64,000 nt of DNA from CAXXOK01 sp964640955. GTDB taxonomy: Bacteria > Bacillota > Clostridia > Christensenellales > Aristaeellaceae. Positions 62,420 through 64,000 of the stretch are shown here, piece by piece (position 1 is the stretch's first letter; the number at the start of each line of letters is the position of its first letter). Where the stretch lies: assembly GCA_964640955.1 (NCBI GenBank), contig CAZXJI010000001.1:62001-126000 (forward strand). Direction: 5' to 3'. The translations under genes and the position numbers were made by a program. The notes under the pieces were generated by a model. The model saw only the letters and a list, made by a program, of their open reading frames with translations, was not told where the DNA came from and ran no database searches.

Positions 62420-63274
62420 TCATCCCTGCGCCAAGGCGCGTTCCGCCGCCTCGACGGTATTGCTCATGAGCATGGCGACGGTCATGCGCCCCACACCGCC
62501 GGGCACGGGGGTCAGGTAGCCCGCCACCTCGCGAACGCCTTCAAAATCCACGTCGCCGCGGAACTTGCCGTCTACCCGGTTCATGCCCACGTCGATCACC
62601 GCCGCGCCGGGCTTGACCATGTCGGCCGTCACCAGCCCCGGCCTGCCCACGGCGGCCACCAGAATATCCGCGCCCCGGGTATGGTCGGCCAGGTCTCTCG
62701 TGCGGCTGTGGCAGATGGTGACCGTTGCGTTTTCCCGAAGCAGCAGCATCGCCATGGGCCGCCCCACGATGCCGCTTCGGCCGATGACCACGGCGTTTTT
62801 GCCTTCGATGGGGATGTTGGCCGACTTCAGCATGTACAGCGCGCCCTTGGGCGTGCAGGCCACCGGGCCCGGCTCGCCGCGCATCATCTTGCCGGTGTTG
62901 ATGTCGTGCAGGCCGTCGGCGTCCTTCTCTGGCAAAATCAGGGCCAGCGCGCGGGACGCGTCCAGCTGTTTGGGCAGGGGGAACTGCACCAGCAGGCCGT
63001 GAATGGCCGGATCGGCGTTGGCCTTGCGGATTTCCGCTTCCAGCGCCTCCTGCGTGGTATCGGCTGGCATGCGCACGGTTTTGGACGCAATGCCCAGCCG
63101 CCCGCAGGCCTTCTCCTTGTTGCCCACGTAGAGCTGGCTGGCCGGATCCTCCCCCACGAGGATCACACAGAGGCCGGGCGTCAGCCCTTTCTTAAGCAGC
63201 GCGTCCACGCGTACCTTGAGCTCCGCCTCCACCTGCTGGGAAAGCGCCTTCCCGTCCAATAGCTGTGCCGCCAT
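62420..63274 (-). CDS. folD: Bifunctional methylenetetrahydrofolate dehydrogenase/cyclohydrolase
   Basis: It interconverts 5,10-methylene- and 10-formyl-THF. The 284-residue protein has the catalytic Lys in YVGNKEKACGRLGI, the substrate loop HGLLVQFPLPKQLD, cofactor-binding VIGRSGIVGRPMAMLLL and the C-terminal PVPGGVGRMTVAMLM. ATG 63274 has AAGGAG 5 nt upstream; codons upstream to 63358 are unconserved. Confidence 0.97.
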   Translation of the reverse strand: MAAQLLDGKALSQQVEAELKVRVDALLKKGLTPGLCVILVGEDPASQLYVGNKEKACGRLGIASKTVRMPADTTQEALEAEIRKANADPAIHGLLVQFPLPKQLDASRALALILPEKDADGLHDINTGKMMRGEPGPVACTPKGALYMLKSANIPIEGKNAVVIGRSGIVGRPMAMLLLRENATVTICHSRTRDLADHTRGADILVAAVGRPGLVTADMVKPGAAVIDVGMNRVDGKFRGDVDFEGVREVAGYLTPVPGGVGRMTVAMLMSNTVEAAERALAQG

Positions 63275-63312
63275 AGCGTCTCCTTCCCGGCGGAAACGTC
63301 CGCCGACCGTCG

Positions 63313-64000
63313 TTAAGTATCCGCCTGCGAGGCGAGGTAGCGCCGGATGCCCAGCCACGCGACCCCGGCGGCGTTATCGCCGCTGTATTCGGGTTTCCCG
63401 AAGCGGACTTCCGCCCCGCAGCCGAGTTTGTTCAGCCGCTTTACGACCCTGTCCCTCAGCAGCGCCGAGGAGGCCACGCCGCCCACGACCAGCGCCTGCC
63501 CTACGCCCGTTTCCCGGCACGCCGCCGCAAGCATGCGCGCCACGGTGCGGGCGAGCAGGTCGAAGGTTTCCAGCGCGATCTTGCCGTACGGGTACGTTTC
63601 CTGCTCGACCCACTGCCGGCAGCGGGTCTCCGCGCCGGACAGGTGGCAGTCCAGGTCCCCGCGCGTCAGGCTCGCGGGCAAAAGCGCCTCGGCCGGTCCC
63701 GGCCAAGCAAGCGCGAGCTTTTCCAGCTCCGGCCCCGCGGGAAACGGAAGCCCCATGCGCACTCCGACGCGGTCGATCAGCTGGCCCGCGTGCAGATCCA
63801 GCGACGTGCCCAGCGCCGTCAGCGCCCCGCCGTCGGAGAGCAGCAGCTCGGTCGTGCCGCCGCTCAGGTGCAGGGCGACGAAGCGTTCGTCCATCGGCGG
63901 CAGGTAAAGCTGCCCGGCCGCGATATGCCCCTGCTGATGGCTGACCCGGTAGCAGGGCACGTTAAGCAGCCCCGCCAGGGTTTCCGCGTGCCCCAGGCCT
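63313..64000 (-). CDS. TsaD-like (Kae1/Gcp) paralogue, partial
   Basis: The frame is open at the right edge; at least 229 codons are present. The metal-binding HQQGH and the C-terminal YSGDNAAGVAWLG place it in the TsaD/Kae1 ATPase superfamily. The segment LHLSGGTTELLL has Thr where canonical TsaD has His (SGGHT), so it looks like the diverged Clostridia paralogue sometimes labelled O-sialoglycoprotein endopeptidase rather than the tRNA t6A enzyme. It lies 38 nt before folD, so it may head the folD-xseAB operon. Confidence 0.8.
   Translation of the reverse strand, partial: GLGHAETLAGLLNVPCYRVSHQQGHIAAGQLYLPPMDERFVALHLSGGTTELLLSDGGALTALGTSLDLHAGQLIDRVGVRMGLPFPAGPELEKLALAWPGPAEALLPASLTRGDLDCHLSGAETRCRQWVEQETYPYGKIALETFDLLARTVARMLAAACRETGVGQALVVGGVASSALLRDRVVKRLNKLGCGAEVRFGKPEYSGDNAAGVAWLGIRRYLASQADT

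Overview
The window is a GC-rich (roughly 60 percent or more) bacterial chromosome segment with housekeeping content throughout. I see no prophage, transposase, CRISPR array or rRNA. Several features point to a Bacillota/Clostridia-type organism. groESL is under a CIRCE operator, mraZ opens a dcw cluster, cggR heads a glycolytic operon, and YlbF sits beside MiaB/MutS/MutL. There is also a clostridial-type radical-SAM/DUF2344/RNase G block, endonuclease-type MutL, and SigA promoters with 17-bp spacers. MurE carries the DNPR motif of meso-diaminopimelate ligases. A high-GC uncultured gut clostridium (Christensenellales-like) would fit, but this placement is an inference.

Layout. 1-5.6 kb: the end of NADP isocitrate dehydrogenase, a methyltransferase, a TraX-like membrane protein, a probable 31-residue membrane peptide, and an OmpR-type response regulator/kinase pair. 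5.6-18.4 kb (minus strand): a compact RNA-modification and repair run in the order B12-radical SAM protein, DUF2344, RNase G, MiaB, a YlbF-type protein with a cysteine tail, MutS, MutL, MiaA, a PLP lyase and a 41-residue membrane protein. 18.4-23.8 kb: a GCS2-type ligase and a DUF2156 acyltransferase transcribed divergently, then a large SH3/peptidoglycan-binding surface protein. 23.8-29.6 kb: FolT, Nth, ObgE and YhbY, followed by a small RecB-like nuclease coupled to an SNF2 helicase and a zinc-ribbon membrane protein. 29.6-36.4 kb: Pgi, malic enzyme, YjbR, MutY and GroES/GroEL.

36.4-46.4 kb holds a thinned dcw cluster, mraZ-ftsL-murE-mraY-murD-ftsQ-[tRNA-fMet, tRNA-Met]-ftsA-ftsZ. The usual rsmH, division PBP, murF, ftsW and murG are missing from it. 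46.4-51.5 kb: a zinc-ribbon protein with a phosphoesterase, then a WalRK-like two-component system ending in a GerMN lipoprotein. 51.5-56.5 kb: cggR-pgk-tpiA-gpmI with no gapA. 56.5-64 kb: a TsaD-like paralogue, folD, xseA, xseB, ispA, a PAP2-like protein, a membrane protein, a cysteine desulfurase and thiI.

Most genes lie on the minus strand in long operons with many 4-bp start/stop overlaps. I found about 18 candidate promoters by eye, most with a 17-bp spacer, and about a dozen hairpin terminators. The points most worth a second look are the nuclease-helicase pair, the symmetric cysteine tail on the YlbF-type protein, the C-terminal His/Cys domain of the surface protein, the apparent ATT start of the WalK-like kinase, the 31-residue peptide, and the reduced dcw and glycolytic operons.
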